From the NCBI GenBank assembly GCA_003868215.1, contig QWDQ01000018.1:1-64000 (forward strand): a stretch of DNA of 64,000 nucleotides. The letters are read 5' to 3'. This document shows, piece after piece, positions 23,087 through 34,055 of the stretch. The stretch comes from Pseudophaeomoniella oleicola (lineage: Eukaryota > Ascomycota > Eurotiomycetes > Phaeomoniellales > Phaeomoniellaceae). A program made the translations under genes and the position numbers. The notes under the pieces are model-generated. The model searched no databases and had not been told where the DNA came from. It worked only from the letters and a program-made list of their open reading frames with translations. Numbering within the stretch: position 1 is the stretch's first letter; the number at the start of each line of letters is the position of its first letter.

Positions 23087-24082
23087 ATGCCCATAAATAT
23101 GAGTTCTCTCAACATTGGCGTCATCGGCCCTGCTGGCTTCGGCGGCTCCTACCTCTGTATAGAGCTCCTGGACCGTGGACACAGAGTCCGTGGACTATCA
23201 CGTAACCCCGAGAAACTGGGCCAGCATGAGCGTTACTCTTGCCACAAGGTCGATATCGCAGATGCAGGTATCGAGGAATTGATCGAGGCGTTCAAGGGGT
23301 TGGACGTGCTCGTTAATGAGTATGGGCCACACACTGCTGGGGAGGGTGCATTACAGTACAGTGAGTCAAGTTTTATAGTATTTAAATTGCTGAATGACAG
23401 ACTCTGATTACGAAAGCCAGAACCGTTCTTAGAATTGACACGCAAAATCATCATTGCTGCGCGTGCAGCAAAAGTCGGCTATTTTATCATGGTCGGGGGC
23501 TGCGGCAGTCTCTCAATGCCCGGGAAGCCATTTCAAAGTGTTCTCGAGAACAAGGAATGGTGGATGTCCTACCGGCGTGGCATTGCAGATAGTGAAGCCC
23601 ACACGTCGTATATGGAAGAACGTCTAGGGTCTATGGGATCCAACCTGAGAGCCTACCGCAATGCTCGCGCAGCGTTGAAAGCTGGTACCATCGACGAGAA
23701 CGGCCAACACGTGATAGAAAGCTACGAGAACGCGGTCCGAAACAACGACGCAGCATTGACTTTCATTACCGCATGCCGCACGAGTTTCATGTTTTTTGAC
23801 GGCAACACTTCCTTTCCGTGGACCTTTGTCTCACCTCCGGCCCTTTATCGACCTGGAAAAAGGACGGGATCATACGATGTCATCCTAGACGAGCTTCCTA
23901 TCAAGCCAAAGGCTGGTGAGGGAAACGATTCATTGGATGGGAGATTGCACGGTATCTCGGCCGCAGACTTGGCTATTGCGATAGCTGATGAAGCGGAGAG
24001 AAAGAAGATGATGGGGAGGCATTGGAGCGCTTTTGCAGACATGTCTGATGATACTCCAGCGCCGTCATACGTTACACTTTAG
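23087..24082 (+). CDS. NmrA-like NAD(P)-binding reductase
   Basis: Atypical SDR of 311 residues (307 if the ATG at 23099 is used). Exons 23087-23360 and 23421-24082 join to give ALQYKPFLEL. The N-terminus has the nucleotide-binding loop IGVIGPAGFGGSYL, followed by RGLSRNPEKL, whose Arg residues suggest NADP(H), and a VDIADAGI segment. The KxxG-like catalytic region of extended SDRs is not clear. Related fungal proteins are annotated as NAD-dependent epimerase/isoflavone-reductase-like. It is a putative reductase or redox sensor in the cluster; substrate unknown. It shares its upstream region with dehydrogenase-1 and is convergent with the homogentisate dioxygenase gene. Confidence 0.75.
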
Positions 24083-24243
24083 AAGCTGAATGTTAATGAC
24101 TACTTCGTTGATCCTCATATCCAATACGCTGAGATCTATTTGTGAGAAATAAATAACATTCTGCTACAGGTGGAGAGGAGAGAGCACGATTCAATCTGAA
24201 TGTCGTGAGGTAGGAAAATTATCATTCAAGTCCTGGCACGCCC

Positions 24244-25793
24244 TTAATGTTTACCATTGGTAACGTCCATACCATTGGACCCGTTAGCAAGTCCGGCTTC
24301 TTTCGAAATCTTCTCGATTTCTGCTTTGTGGCTCGAGAAATTGTCGACCAAATCATCCCACATCTTCGGATCATGCTCATGCTTCAGTTTGCTGTTCCAG
24401 GCCCAGTCTGTGATGGTGAATGGTCTGCTGCTCTCAAACATGAATGCAATAGAGCCCTTGGATATCTGCATCTCTGGAGGAGGCTCCTTCGAGGCTGCAG
24501 CAAATTCCTCATACGCCACGCCATGTGGGACCATTCCGCACTCAAAGGAGACACTTCCAGGTTGGAACTCGTCGGACCTACCTCCATACTCACCGTAGAT
24601 GAGGCCCATCAGCTCTGAGGCAACATTTCGGTGGTAATATGGTGGACGATAAGTGTGTGATGCAACATCCCACCTGGGCGAGAAGATCAAGAAGTCTGCC
24701 AAAGGTGCAGTTGGATCGCGGGATTTTGCAGTGAGGACACAGAAGATCGATGGATCGATGTGGTCCACAGAGATTGATCCGACGTTGACGAATTTGGTCA
24801 AATCATATTTGTAAGGAACATAATTACCGTGCCATGCGACCACGTCGAAGGGGCAATGTCGTTGAGTGCTCTTGAAGAATTTGCCACCAAGCTTGTAGAT
24901 TATTTCCCATGGATCATCCTGCGTCACTTCGTAGGCTGCTTTGGGACTCAGGAAATCGCGTGCGTTGGCCAGTCCATTCGCACCCAATGGTCCCAGCTCT
25001 GGCAGCTCAAAGTTTGCACCCCATATCTCGAGGATATAACCACGGGTGGGGCCTTCGACTTTGACCTTGAATCTCTGTCCTCGTTGGATGACACAGATCT
25101 CGCCAGGCTGGACGTAGAGATGGCCAAATTCGGTTTGTATGTCCAAGGGTCCTTGCTGGGGGACGATGAGGAAATCACCGTCCGAATTCACAAAGGCTCG
25201 TTTCTCCATGCTTTTGTTACACATGAAAACATGAGTCGCTATACCCTCTCTAAGAGTTGGCTCGCCAGAACCGGCAACCGATTTGAGACCGCCCACAAAA
25301 TCGACTCCTTGTGGTTCTGAAGGGATTTCGAAAGGCTTCCATGCAAGCTGTGTTGGTGAAACATGGACTCTCGAGTTTGAAGGAATGTAGTTTGACTCTG
25401 TGTCCTTGTTGTCTGGCAATTCAACCTGGGGATCGGTCAGTTGGATCTTGTGTGCAGACAGCACGATTGAAGGTCACTTACGAAGCCTTGGTGAGCGACT
25501 GCCGGTCTAGCACGGTATAACCATGCCTTTTTGTTCACATGTCGTGGAGCGACAAAGGCCGAAGCTGTCATTTGCTCTGCGTATAGGCCGAATCGCACAC
25601 ATCTTGGGTTATTCTGACCCTGGGGAATTGTGCCTGGAATGGCTTCGGAAACGAAATGGTTGTTGAAGCCTGGCATATACTCGTACGGATCATTCTTCCT
25701 CGTAGCAAAGGACGGAACGGTTGCATCTTTCTGGGTCTCTGCCCAGTGGAATATGTCTTGATACATGGTCGGGTTTGTCAACGGAGCAGGCAT
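24244..25793 (-). CDS. hmgA: Homogentisate 1,2-dioxygenase
   Basis: Fe(II) ring-cleavage dioxygenase that opens homogentisate to maleylacetoacetate in phenylalanine/tyrosine and phenylacetate catabolism. Exons 25793-25482 and 25425-24244 give about 497 residues, longer than the usual 440-450. The N-terminal YMPGFNNHFVSEA and LYAEQMTASAFVAPR words are family signatures. Iron ligands are seen as His and Glu in YYHRNVASELMG and His in MVPHGVAYE. The C-terminus carries an unusual polar extension of about 35 residues. It sits in the middle of the cluster, divergent from SDR2. No maleylacetoacetate isomerase or fumarylacetoacetase lies in the window, so this copy may serve a specialised route; a relaxed substrate such as a hydroquinone is possible. 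Confidence 0.96.
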
Positions 25794-26292
25794 CGCTGCA
25801 GCTAGAAGAGACGAAGATTGACGTTAGTGCCTTGACAGATTCCTGGATGCTGTCATGTACTTGATGTAACCTCGAACGGTGACTTATTATGTCCTTTCGT
25901 GCAGGGGGAATATCGCAGGGGAATATGGCGGGGGAAGGGAATGCGGGGGGGGGTGTATGGGGTACTGTAGCGAGCGAGATGATGCTCACACTCCACGGGG
26001 TTAATATCCTCATCCTTGCTTGGCATGTGGTGGTCGCTTGGGGTCTCCCTCCACACCAAAGTACTGCGTAGTACCCCAGGTTCGACGATTATACCGTTGT
26101 AGGTAAAGTCCTATCGTCTATTGTATTCGGGTGACACTTTGTGGGGGATTTGCTTTTGCCGACAACCGTCGGACTGCCGAGGCGCATCACGTGAGATGTA
26201 TCTTGGTAAGTCGTCTATTGTCTATCGATTGGTGACTATGCGCCGTCTATGATCCTCACTGACTATCAGCAGATTCCTTTGCATTTGCAGTG
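25794..26292. promoter_or_regulatory. Divergent promoter of hmgA and SDR2, G-rich
   Basis: Contains six G-tracts at 25904-25962, four of them (25930-25962) with loops of two to five bases, a candidate G-quadruplex. Also an inverted repeat CCGAC-N4-GTCGG at 26159-26172, a TTTGTGGGGGA word near 26138-26148 (variant of the cluster element) and a TCACGTGA palindrome at 26187-26194. Confidence 0.6.
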
Positions 26293-27227
26293 ATGTCTCA
26301 ACCAGTGGCGATAGTCACCGGTGCGGCCTCTGGTCTGGGTTTGGCAGTCACAAAGCACCTGATCACCAAAGGCTACCGGGTCATGATGGTCGATGTCAAC
26401 CAGGAGGCAGGACAACGGCTGCAACTCGAATTGGGGTCAAACGCCGCTTTTCAGAAGTGTGACGTCTCGGTATATGCAGACCAAGCTGCGGTATTTGCAA
26501 AAGCTTTTGCCTGGGGTGGAAAACGTTTGGACTTTTTGGCAGCCAATGCAGGGATCGACGACCGACAGAGCCTGTACCAAAGCAATGAAGCAACACCGGT
26601 GGACTCTCACGGTATCCCGCTTGAACTTAACATGAAGGCCATACGGGTAGACTTTGATGCCGTGATGCAGGGTATCTGGCTATTCAAATACTACGCCCGG
26701 ATGAATCAGCCACGAAAAGGTGGCAAGATCGTGATCACCTCTTCCGCTGCGGGTTTATAGTAAGTGAATATGCCTCAGGACGAGAGAAGAAGGTCAATAG
26801 GTACGAACAGAGGCTCCATGAATACTAACACGCTTCTTCAAGCCCAATGGAAACAAACCCGCAGTACTCGGCCGCAAAGCATGCCCTTGTCGGTCTTACT
26901 CGGGCTTGTGGACCACCCTTCCTGAGAGAAGACTCGATTACGGTCAACTGCATATGCCCTGCATTCGTTGTGACCAATCTATGTCCTCCTCACGTGCTGG
27001 AGAAGTTCCCGAAGGAGCATATCACTCCCATGAGCACAGTGCTCAAGGCGTTTGATCATTTCCTGGATAATGACAGCGTCACAGGCGAGACGGTGGAGCT
27101 GACGTTGGACGAGTTGCATTTTCGAAAACAGCCGCCATGGGCAAACGAGAGTCAACGATGGCTCGGAGAGGATAGTGTGGCATTCTGGGAAGAGGCTTAC
27201 AAGACCGTCCCTGCGAGAACGGAATGA
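26293..27227 (+). CDS. Short-chain dehydrogenase/reductase (SDR) 2
   Basis: Classical SDR of 283 residues; exons 26293-26759 and 26843-27227, with a Tyr codon split by an 83-nt intron. The nucleotide motif is TGAASGLG near residue 10, DVNQEAG after beta-2 (NAD preference), the ANAGID motif, the catalytic Ser in ITSSAAGLY and Tyr/Lys in YSAAKHA. It resembles fungal 15-hydroxyprostaglandin-dehydrogenase-like SDRs and SDR1 in this cluster, though identity is modest by eye. The ATG at 26293 starts MSQPVAIVTG directly before the Rossmann fold. It shares the G-rich upstream region with hmgA. Confidence 0.88.
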
Positions 27228-27320
27228 GGTTGCCTCTTTGATGTACAGTAGCACGAGAAAGTCCAACTCCACGTAGCTTGTTGGACAATTCTGAATTGAC
27301 TAATGGTGGCTGGAGCTCTG

Positions 27321-28330
27321 TCATTTACTAAAATCTTTTTGCCAGTCTTCGTTGCCACCTAGATACCTGAAGACTACTCTTGAATCAAGGTCTCTACAAT
27401 TAGGATCGTTCATAGCCTCTGTATACGTATCCAGTCCGGCTTCTCCCAGCGTGAGTTTCGCTCCGACCCTCTTGGCTGCATCTACGGCCAAGGCGAAATC
27501 CTTCCTCATCAGCTGTACTTTGAAGCCACCCTTGTAGCCATTGCTGGACGGGGCATCGGGGCAAACGCCAGGTACCGGACACCATTTATCGCAGATTGTG
27601 GATTGGGCGGTACTGACGGCGAAGATATCAGCTAGTGTTCTTGGGTCGATTCCGGATTGCATGCCGATGTTCATGGCTTCGGCAGTGGCGAGTGCTATCA
27701 GTCCGGAGCAATAGTTGTTACACAGCTTTGCTGTGATACCCATGGATGCTTTACCGCACGGGAATATCGAACTGCCCATCATGCCGAGAAGAGTTTTGAG
27801 AAATGGAAAATTGGGATCCTCTCTCTCACAGCCCAACATGAAGGTGAGTGTCCCTTTCTGCGCTCCCAGGCTTCCCCCAGAAACAGGAGCGTCGTAGAAT
27901 GAAGCAGATGGCCATCGTTCTGTGAGGGACTCGCACACCGCTAGAGAAGTTCCTGTATCAATCGTTGAACAGTCGATTAGAATTTTCCCGGATACATCTG
28001 CAACCAAAACCCCATTTTCAGGATTCAAGTAAACAGCGCGTACGTGACTGCCCTCGGGTACCATAGACAATATGATGTCCTATTTCGCGATTAGTCTCGA
28101 ATCGCTTGTCGCTTGACCCTACATACAGACTTTTCCGCAACCTCTTTGGAACTCTTGCATTGAGACACCCGTCCTTCGGTCTTCTGGGCCAGGTCTTGTA
28201 CAACCGTGGAGGCGACGTCGAAGACGTAGAGTTTGACGTGTTCTGGCAATTTCTGAGCCAAGTTCTCCGCCATTGGGAAGCCCATGACCCCCAGGCCAAT
28301 GAAGCCAACGCTATTATACTGGAATTCCAT
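27321..28330 (-). CDS. 3-hydroxyisobutyrate dehydrogenase-like protein 2
   Basis: Beta-hydroxyacid dehydrogenase of 320 residues; exons 28330-28127 and 28079-27321 (47-nt intron). The Rossmann motif is VGFIGLGVMGFPMAEN, the substrate-binding word DAPVSGGSLGA, the catalytic Lys in TAKLCNNYCSG, and the C-terminus DLDSRVVFRYLGG is complete for the family. It is closely similar in motif layout to the gene at 21.1-22.3 kb, which points to duplication within the cluster. Convergent with SDR2 and divergent from P450-2. The primary role in valine catabolism is unlikely for two clustered copies; a side-chain hydroxyacid of an aromatic is inferred. Confidence 0.9.
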
Positions 28331-28864
28331 CTCAAGTGGTAGAGCTGTATATATACTTCTCTTTGGATGTTGGGAATGGCTTATGCGACCTGAGGAATCA
28401 TTGACGTTCAGTTGCAGACCGGCGCTGACCACGATCACTTTCATGGGCTTCTAGGTCATGACGCATGTCAGTAGATGTCATAACGGTGATATTCCCCGAA
28501 GACTGGCCGATGAGTGCTTGACCTCAAGCAGTATAGAGTCGCCGTCCTCCAATCATTGTGTCGTTTTCCTCAACTCTGCGATCCCCCCACATCGTTACCC
28601 CATATTCAACAAGGGAAATTCCCCTGAACGTATTTTGCCTAATTTGTTCGTGTGGGGAATATCTCACTCTCTATCCTACAGCAACAATCCGAGGTTAGAG
28701 AGGTTATAGTAGGTAGTCTAGCTGATGGGCATTTCTATAGTTGATGGGTAGGTAATTCAAAGGAATCTTCGTTCTGGTATTCGCAGTAATAGAGTCATGC
28801 TGTGTGCGCAATATCCAGCATAGCATCTCAAGACATTTCACCAACAGTGCTCAGACAGTGAAGC
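28331..28864. promoter_or_regulatory. Divergent promoter of dehydrogenase-2 and P450-2
   Basis: Complement of ATGTGGGG at 28585-28592 within a longer C-run, followed by a TACCCCAT word, and a GTGTGGGGAAT word at 28650-28660. These are variants of the cluster element. Confidence 0.55.
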
Positions 28865-30553
28865 ATGGATTTAATCTCATATAGAATCCCGGCGCGGCTT
28901 CTGTTCGTAACTGCAGCTCTGTTGCTTGTCCCCATAGCTTTTTACTTCTACGTGACACCCTCGTCATGGAAAGACTCACGAAGAAAACACTTGCCTCCCG
29001 GTCCCCGAGGACTACCGTTTGTGGGAAACCTCTTTGATTTTGCAGACTCAGAGCAGGTGCGCAAACATGTCACGGCGTGGGCACGAAAATATGGCGATGT
29101 CTTCTACACCAGACTGGGTGGTACAGACTATATCTGGCTGTCATCCCCTAAGGCAGTTAAGGACCTTATGGACAAGAAATCCGGAATTTACTCCTCAAGA
29201 GCACCACTACCCTTGGCCCAAGATGTTGCAAGCGCAGGCAGAAGGCAGTTGTTCATGCAATATGGCCCCAAGTGGCGCTCTCTGCGTAAGTTCAGCCATG
29301 CTCTACTGAATTCGACAGCAGCGGTATCCTACGAACCCGTCCAGGACTATGAATCCAAGCAACTGATGACCGAACTCCTCGACAGTCCAGAACACTTCTA
29401 TCAGCACAACCGCAGGTACTCGTCCAGTGTTATTATGTTCATAACGTATGGGTACAGACTACCCACATGGGAACATCCTTTGTTCAAGAAGATCTACACC
29501 GTCTTAGACAACCTGACGGAGATGACGGCTCCAGGAGCCCATGCCGTCGACAGTTTCCCTTCTTTGCAGTATCTGCCTCAGTTTCTGCTCGGCAACTGGC
29601 GCAAATTTGCACAGAAGGTCTTTGATCATGACTCGAAAGTGTACATGGAGCTGTGGGAGGAGCTGAAAGCAAAGGTCGACAACGGAACAGCCGTCCAATG
29701 CTTTTGTAAAGACTTCTACCTGAAGCAGCCGGACAAGCAGGGTATCGACGACCTTCTGTCCGCATATACTTGTGGCGGCCTGGTGGAGGCTGGAAGCGAG
29801 ACGACAGCATCGACACTCAACAACTTCATGCTTGCCATGGCATTGCATCCGGAGGCGATGGCTAAAGCGCAAGAGGAACTCGATCGCGTTGTCGGAGGCG
29901 ATCGGCTACCAGTATGGTCTGACGAGGCGAACTTGCCATATGTTCGAGGTCTTATCAAAGAGTTGTTGCGATGGAGGCCTGTCAACAAGTTCGGCATGAC
30001 GCACGCAAGTACCGAGGATGACTGGTACGAAGGACATTTCATCCCGAAGGGTTCAGTCGTCGTATTAAATTGGTGGTAAGTCTACCAAACCCTACACCAC
30101 TGCCTATGAAAGCTCTCGCAGCCTCATACCCCATTGAAGAGCCCCAACTAATCAACGAGCAGGGCAATCCACATGGATCCAAAACTCCACTCTGAACCCG
30201 AGAAATTCAAACCGGAGCGCTATCTCAACTACAGCGCTTCGGCAGCCGACTACATCAACATCAATGATCCGTACGCACGTGATCATTTCACTTACGGCGC
30301 CGGTCGACGCGTCTGCCCCGGCGTTCATGTCGCCGAGAAGTCTTTGTACATCAATATCGCTCGAACACTGTGGGGTTTTGACATCCGCAAAAAGCAGGGA
30401 GCAGACGGACTCCTTGTTGAGCCGAATCAGACCATGGTGAGAGGGTTTTTGAGTGTGCCTCAGCCCTTTGAGTGTGATATCCGGGTGCGATCTGCACGGC
30501 ATGAGGAGGTCATCAAGACTTCATGGAAAGAGTCGGAACCGATTGGGGTCTAG
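28865..30553 (+). CDS. Cytochrome P450 monooxygenase 2
   Basis: Microsomal P450 of 533 residues; exons 28865-30075 and 30163-30553, joining at NWWAIHMDP. N-terminal anchor at about residues 11-30, proline hinge LPPGPRGLPFVG, I-helix VEAGSETTAS, ExxR (KELLRWRP), and haem loop FTYGAGRRVCPG. It shares with P450-1 the words AVKD, the SxRxPLP/PMP stretch, the EAGSETT motif and the LNY/LDY-ADPY-RDHF run ahead of the haem loop, so the two are paralogues of one subfamily. Convergent with esterase-2. Probable hydroxylation of an aromatic or ring side chain; not CYP504-like in the haem loop. Confidence 0.93.
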
Positions 30554-30763
30554 GAATAGAGGAGCTGGATCTGCTCCGTCGAGGAAATGGGAAATTTGGG
30601 AATTCTGGAAGCCATTGATTCAATACCTGGGATGGTGGCACGTTAGGGATCCGATTCGAGATATTATGAAATTAACAAAACATTTTAAATAAAGCCAAGG
30701 CAGAGGAAAGAATTCATCAATATTAAAGAAATATATTCAATTTGTTATCAAATGATACCCTGA

Positions 30764-32699
30764 CTATGTACCAGTCACGAAGCTCATCCAGGCACCTAAC
30801 AGTCTGTCCAGTCCAACTCCTGCACTCACCTTGAAGATCGTCTCTCTCCGTCCTGTGTGCGCACCATCAGAAATGTCCACGTACTCCTTTTTCCCACCTC
30901 CATACACACAAGCGCCTTTTGCGGCGGCGCTGAACGCCTTCCACGGCGCTCTACCGTTCACAAATGTGATCACGTCCTCGGCAAAAGTCTTTGCCGTAGC
31001 GGCTTGTTCGGGAGAAAGATGGTCGTTGAAGTTCTGGAACAAAAAGGCTATGTCCAAGATATGTGTGGTGTGACCCTTGAAAGGCCCATCCCACGGATTC
31101 GGTTCGTTGAAGTGGGAGAGGAAGGCATCGCCAGGGAATCCATAAGCCATTGAGACGGCGGGAGCAAAAAAAGCGACATCGTTACCGAAGGTGAGCACTT
31201 TCAGAAGAGCCTCGTCGTCATCATCTGAGGAATCGGGGGCCAAGTCATATGCTTGAAGGATTTCAGACGCTGATGATGGGTTGTCCTTGAGTGAATTTTG
31301 AAGAGATTTTCGGAACGCGGCGCCTATGCCAGCTTTGCGCTGTAGGAGGAACATCGAGGCGAAAACACTCGACTAGAATAGGGAAATCAGCTCTGGGTAA
31401 GGGTCATGAAGATAGTGGTATTTCCTTACGTCCAATTGAGAGTCGCCAACAAGGAGACTTTGGCACCACTCTTTTCCGGGCATTGGATACGTCTCATGGA
31501 TTTCCTTGCTTGATACAGCCGCAAAAGATGCCACGCCAGGTATAATTTCACCATCTATGACAGGCAAAAGGGGCAAAGCCGGAGGTATCATGGCGAAAAG
31601 TTGCTCAGCTGGTATCTCAGCCAAAGCTTTGATACGCTCTTCTGCTGACAACTTATTCAAGTCCAGTGCTTCCACTACCTTACTGTAGGCAAATTCAGCG
31701 ACCTCGTTTCCCGGGGGTAGCATCATCGGCGGTGATCCACCCAAGCAGATGAGCCGTTTCGCAATAGGCTCGTTTGAACACAGTAGAAAGGATGTAGAAA
31801 CTGTAAAGCATCCGAACTTGGTTAACGGTGCATTCCTAGAAGCGCCTCAAACTGTGCACTTACCACCTCCAGCACTTTGTCCCATCACAGTGACATTTTC
31901 CGGATCTCCTCCAAAGCCGCCGATATACCGTTGAATCCACAGAAGGGCAGTGCGCTGGTCTCTCAGTCCATTGTTAGAAGCATAACCTGCAGAGCGCATC
32001 TCCTCGGAGGTCAAAAATCCAGGCACGCCTAGTCGGTAGCTGAGACGTAAGCGTCAGTATGCCTCCTGTAAGCTCTTGTAACGCAAGTCGTACCTTATGC
32101 CAATGCCAATCATTGGAGAGCCAAACTCTACCGATAGCTTGACAAGGCGCTGGAAATTCCATTGTGGCCACCAGTTGGAACCTGTCATAAAGCCACCTCC
32201 GTGAATGAATACCAAGACAGGCAGCTTTCCACGCGCAAGTCTTCCATTGACGTCCTTCGGAACTGTGATGTTGAGGTTCAGTCCGTCAATGTCAGATACC
32301 CCTGGAAAGGGCGGTTTGGGCAGCGTATGTTGGATGATGGACAATTCGGCATCAACATTGTCAGCAGCTGACAAGACCTGAGGTCTAGATCCGAGTCAGT
32401 ACGTGAAATCAGTGCGAGTTGATGGCTAGAAAAATAAAGGTGCTGTCTCGGCTTTCGAATGATTGATTCAGATCAAAGGAGAAGGCAGACAATCAAACGA
32501 AAGTAAAAACAATTCCTCTAGGACAGTATTACCCATATTTAGTGGCATCAATCTCACCGGCACCATAATCTGTAAGTAATTGGGCTGTAGCGAATCGATC
32601 ACTCAATGACGCATATTTGATGCCCTTGAATTGCACAGCTCCATCAACATCTTCTCCTCGGATGGCGCCGAGACTGGGATGAGTGAGAACAGTCGTCAT
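30764..32699 (-). CDS. Type-B carboxylesterase 2
   Basis: Alpha/beta-hydrolase esterase of about 537 residues; exons 32699-32533, 32384-32094, 32039-31864, 31800-31430 and 31372-30764. It begins with a short exon (MTTVLTHPSLGAIRG), no signal peptide. The oxyanion loop is FIHGGGFMTGS, followed by SYRLGVPGF, GFGGDP, and a nucleophile elbow GQSAGG in which Gln replaces the usual Glu. The first intron is the longest in this gene (about 148 nt). A repeat of acidic residues DSSDDDDE lies in the last exon. Paralogue of esterase-1 but with the fuller oxyanion motif. Convergent with P450-2 and divergent from hydrolase-2. Confidence 0.88.
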
Positions 32700-33131
32700 T
32701 GTCCCTAGTGCTACAACCGAAGGAGAGTGTCATCATGCCCATGTTATGTTTACAGCAGAGCCATGATCGTGCTCATGTGATCTGGACCAGGAACAAGGTG
32801 GGGGGGTCCATGTTCTATGCACCAACTTAGAAAGAACTGCTTCTCTTCTCCGCGGTGAAAGTCAACATCTCGGAGGTGGGACCTCTATCCCATACTACCC
32901 CGCCATTCTTCATCGCTTCCCCTCCATTTCCTCCTCTCGCTCACTCCTCGCCCAATGTGGGGTAAGACTTTGGGAAAAGAGTTTCGATTGATGAGTGACA
33001 GCATTGGCCATGGAGGCATATCGCTTGGCTGGTAGAGTCATTGGCCTCATATTGGCAAGTCACTGGACGACGTTCTCGAATGTAGAGAGTAAGTCGTTGA
33101 CAACGGCAACCATACAACATCCGAAGCCGCC
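32700..33131. promoter_or_regulatory. Divergent promoter of esterase-2 and hydrolase-2
   Basis: ATGTGGGGT at 32955-32963 and a G-run word GGTGGGGGGG near 32799-32808. No other feature seen. Confidence 0.55.
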
Positions 33132-33989
33132 ATGACGACCATTGACAGTTCCGGCAATAAGTACATTGTGCATCCCAGTGGCCAGAGGACACATTACGTG
33201 GAGGATGACTTCACAGATCCCTGGAAGCCAAGCGAGACAATACTAATTCAACACGGATTTTGTCGAACCACGGCGCATTGGTACCACTGGATCCCAGCTT
33301 TAGCAAGACGATATCGCGTGATCCGACGCGACCTCCGTGGCCACGGCCTCTCCAGTTATCCTAAGCCCGCCGACAAGTACGATTATACTCTTGATACCAT
33401 CCTCGCCGAGATCGTGGATACTCTAGACCAACTTGGGGTTGAAAAGGTGCATTTTCTAGGTGAATCGACGAGCGGGATGCTAGGTGAGGCTTTCGCCGCC
33501 AAGTATCCAGAGAGACTGCTTTCATTGATTATATGCTCGTCGCCCACTCATCTTCCGCAAGCGGGCCAGGACTTTCTCGCCTTCGGACGCCAGAGTTGGC
33601 CAACGGCTTGCCGCGAGCTGGGATCCCGTGGGTGGGCAGAGGCGCTGAGTGCCGCACCTGGAACCGTTTCGGTTCAAGATCCAGCGTATATCAAATGGTG
33701 GATCACCCAGGTGGCGGTTTCAGACGGCGAGGGTCTAGCACAGTATGCTCAGTTTCTGTGTGAGCTAGATGCCCGTCCTTTCTTGGAGAGCATCAGCGTT
33801 CCAATGTTGATCTTAGCGCCCATGAACAGCGCAGTGATGAAAATAGAGCAAATGGAGCAGGTGGCTGTGCAGGTTCATGGAGCGACATTGGTACCAATCA
33901 ACGCACCAGGTCATGAAATCTACGTTGAGGCGCCAGAGCAATGTCAACAGGCGGTTCTACAGTTTTTGGACAGATTAGACGGCAGTTAA
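33132..33989 (+). CDS. Alpha/beta hydrolase 2, 3-oxoadipate enol-lactonase-like
   Basis: Single-exon 285-residue hydrolase. Oxyanion-region QHGFCRTTAHW near residue 40, RRDLRGHGLS at 65-73, nucleophile elbow GESTSG with Ser at about 112, acid in the LILAPMNS region and His in APGHEIYVE near 258. The DLRGHG and PMLIL words are typical of enol-lactonases (PcaD-like) and other ring-fission product hydrolases. The nucleophile environment E-S-T rather than H-S-L/M is less common. In the cluster it could cleave a lactone or C-C bond of a ring-opened product; this is inference. Only 66 bp separate its stop from that of maleylacetate reductase, which converges on it. Confidence 0.86.
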   Translation: MTTIDSSGNKYIVHPSGQRTHYVEDDFTDPWKPSETILIQHGFCRTTAHWYHWIPALARRYRVIRRDLRGHGLSSYPKPADKYDYTLDTILAEIVDTLDQLGVEKVHFLGESTSGMLGEAFAAKYPERLLSLIICSSPTHLPQAGQDFLAFGRQSWPTACRELGSRGWAEALSAAPGTVSVQDPAYIKWWITQVAVSDGEGLAQYAQFLCELDARPFLESISVPMLILAPMNSAVMKIEQMEQVAVQVHGATLVPINAPGHEIYVEAPEQCQQAVLQFLDRLDGS

Positions 33990-34055
33990 AATGTACATAG
34001 ATACTAGACGAAGAAACAGAATGCCGGGTACAAGATAATCATCGTTGCTAATATG

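Noticed and set aside
14293-30553. Assigning the P450s as phenylacetate hydroxylase CYP504 (PhacA/PhacB)
   Set aside because: The haem loops and I-helix contexts do not match what I recall of CYP504; only the P450 family call is safe.
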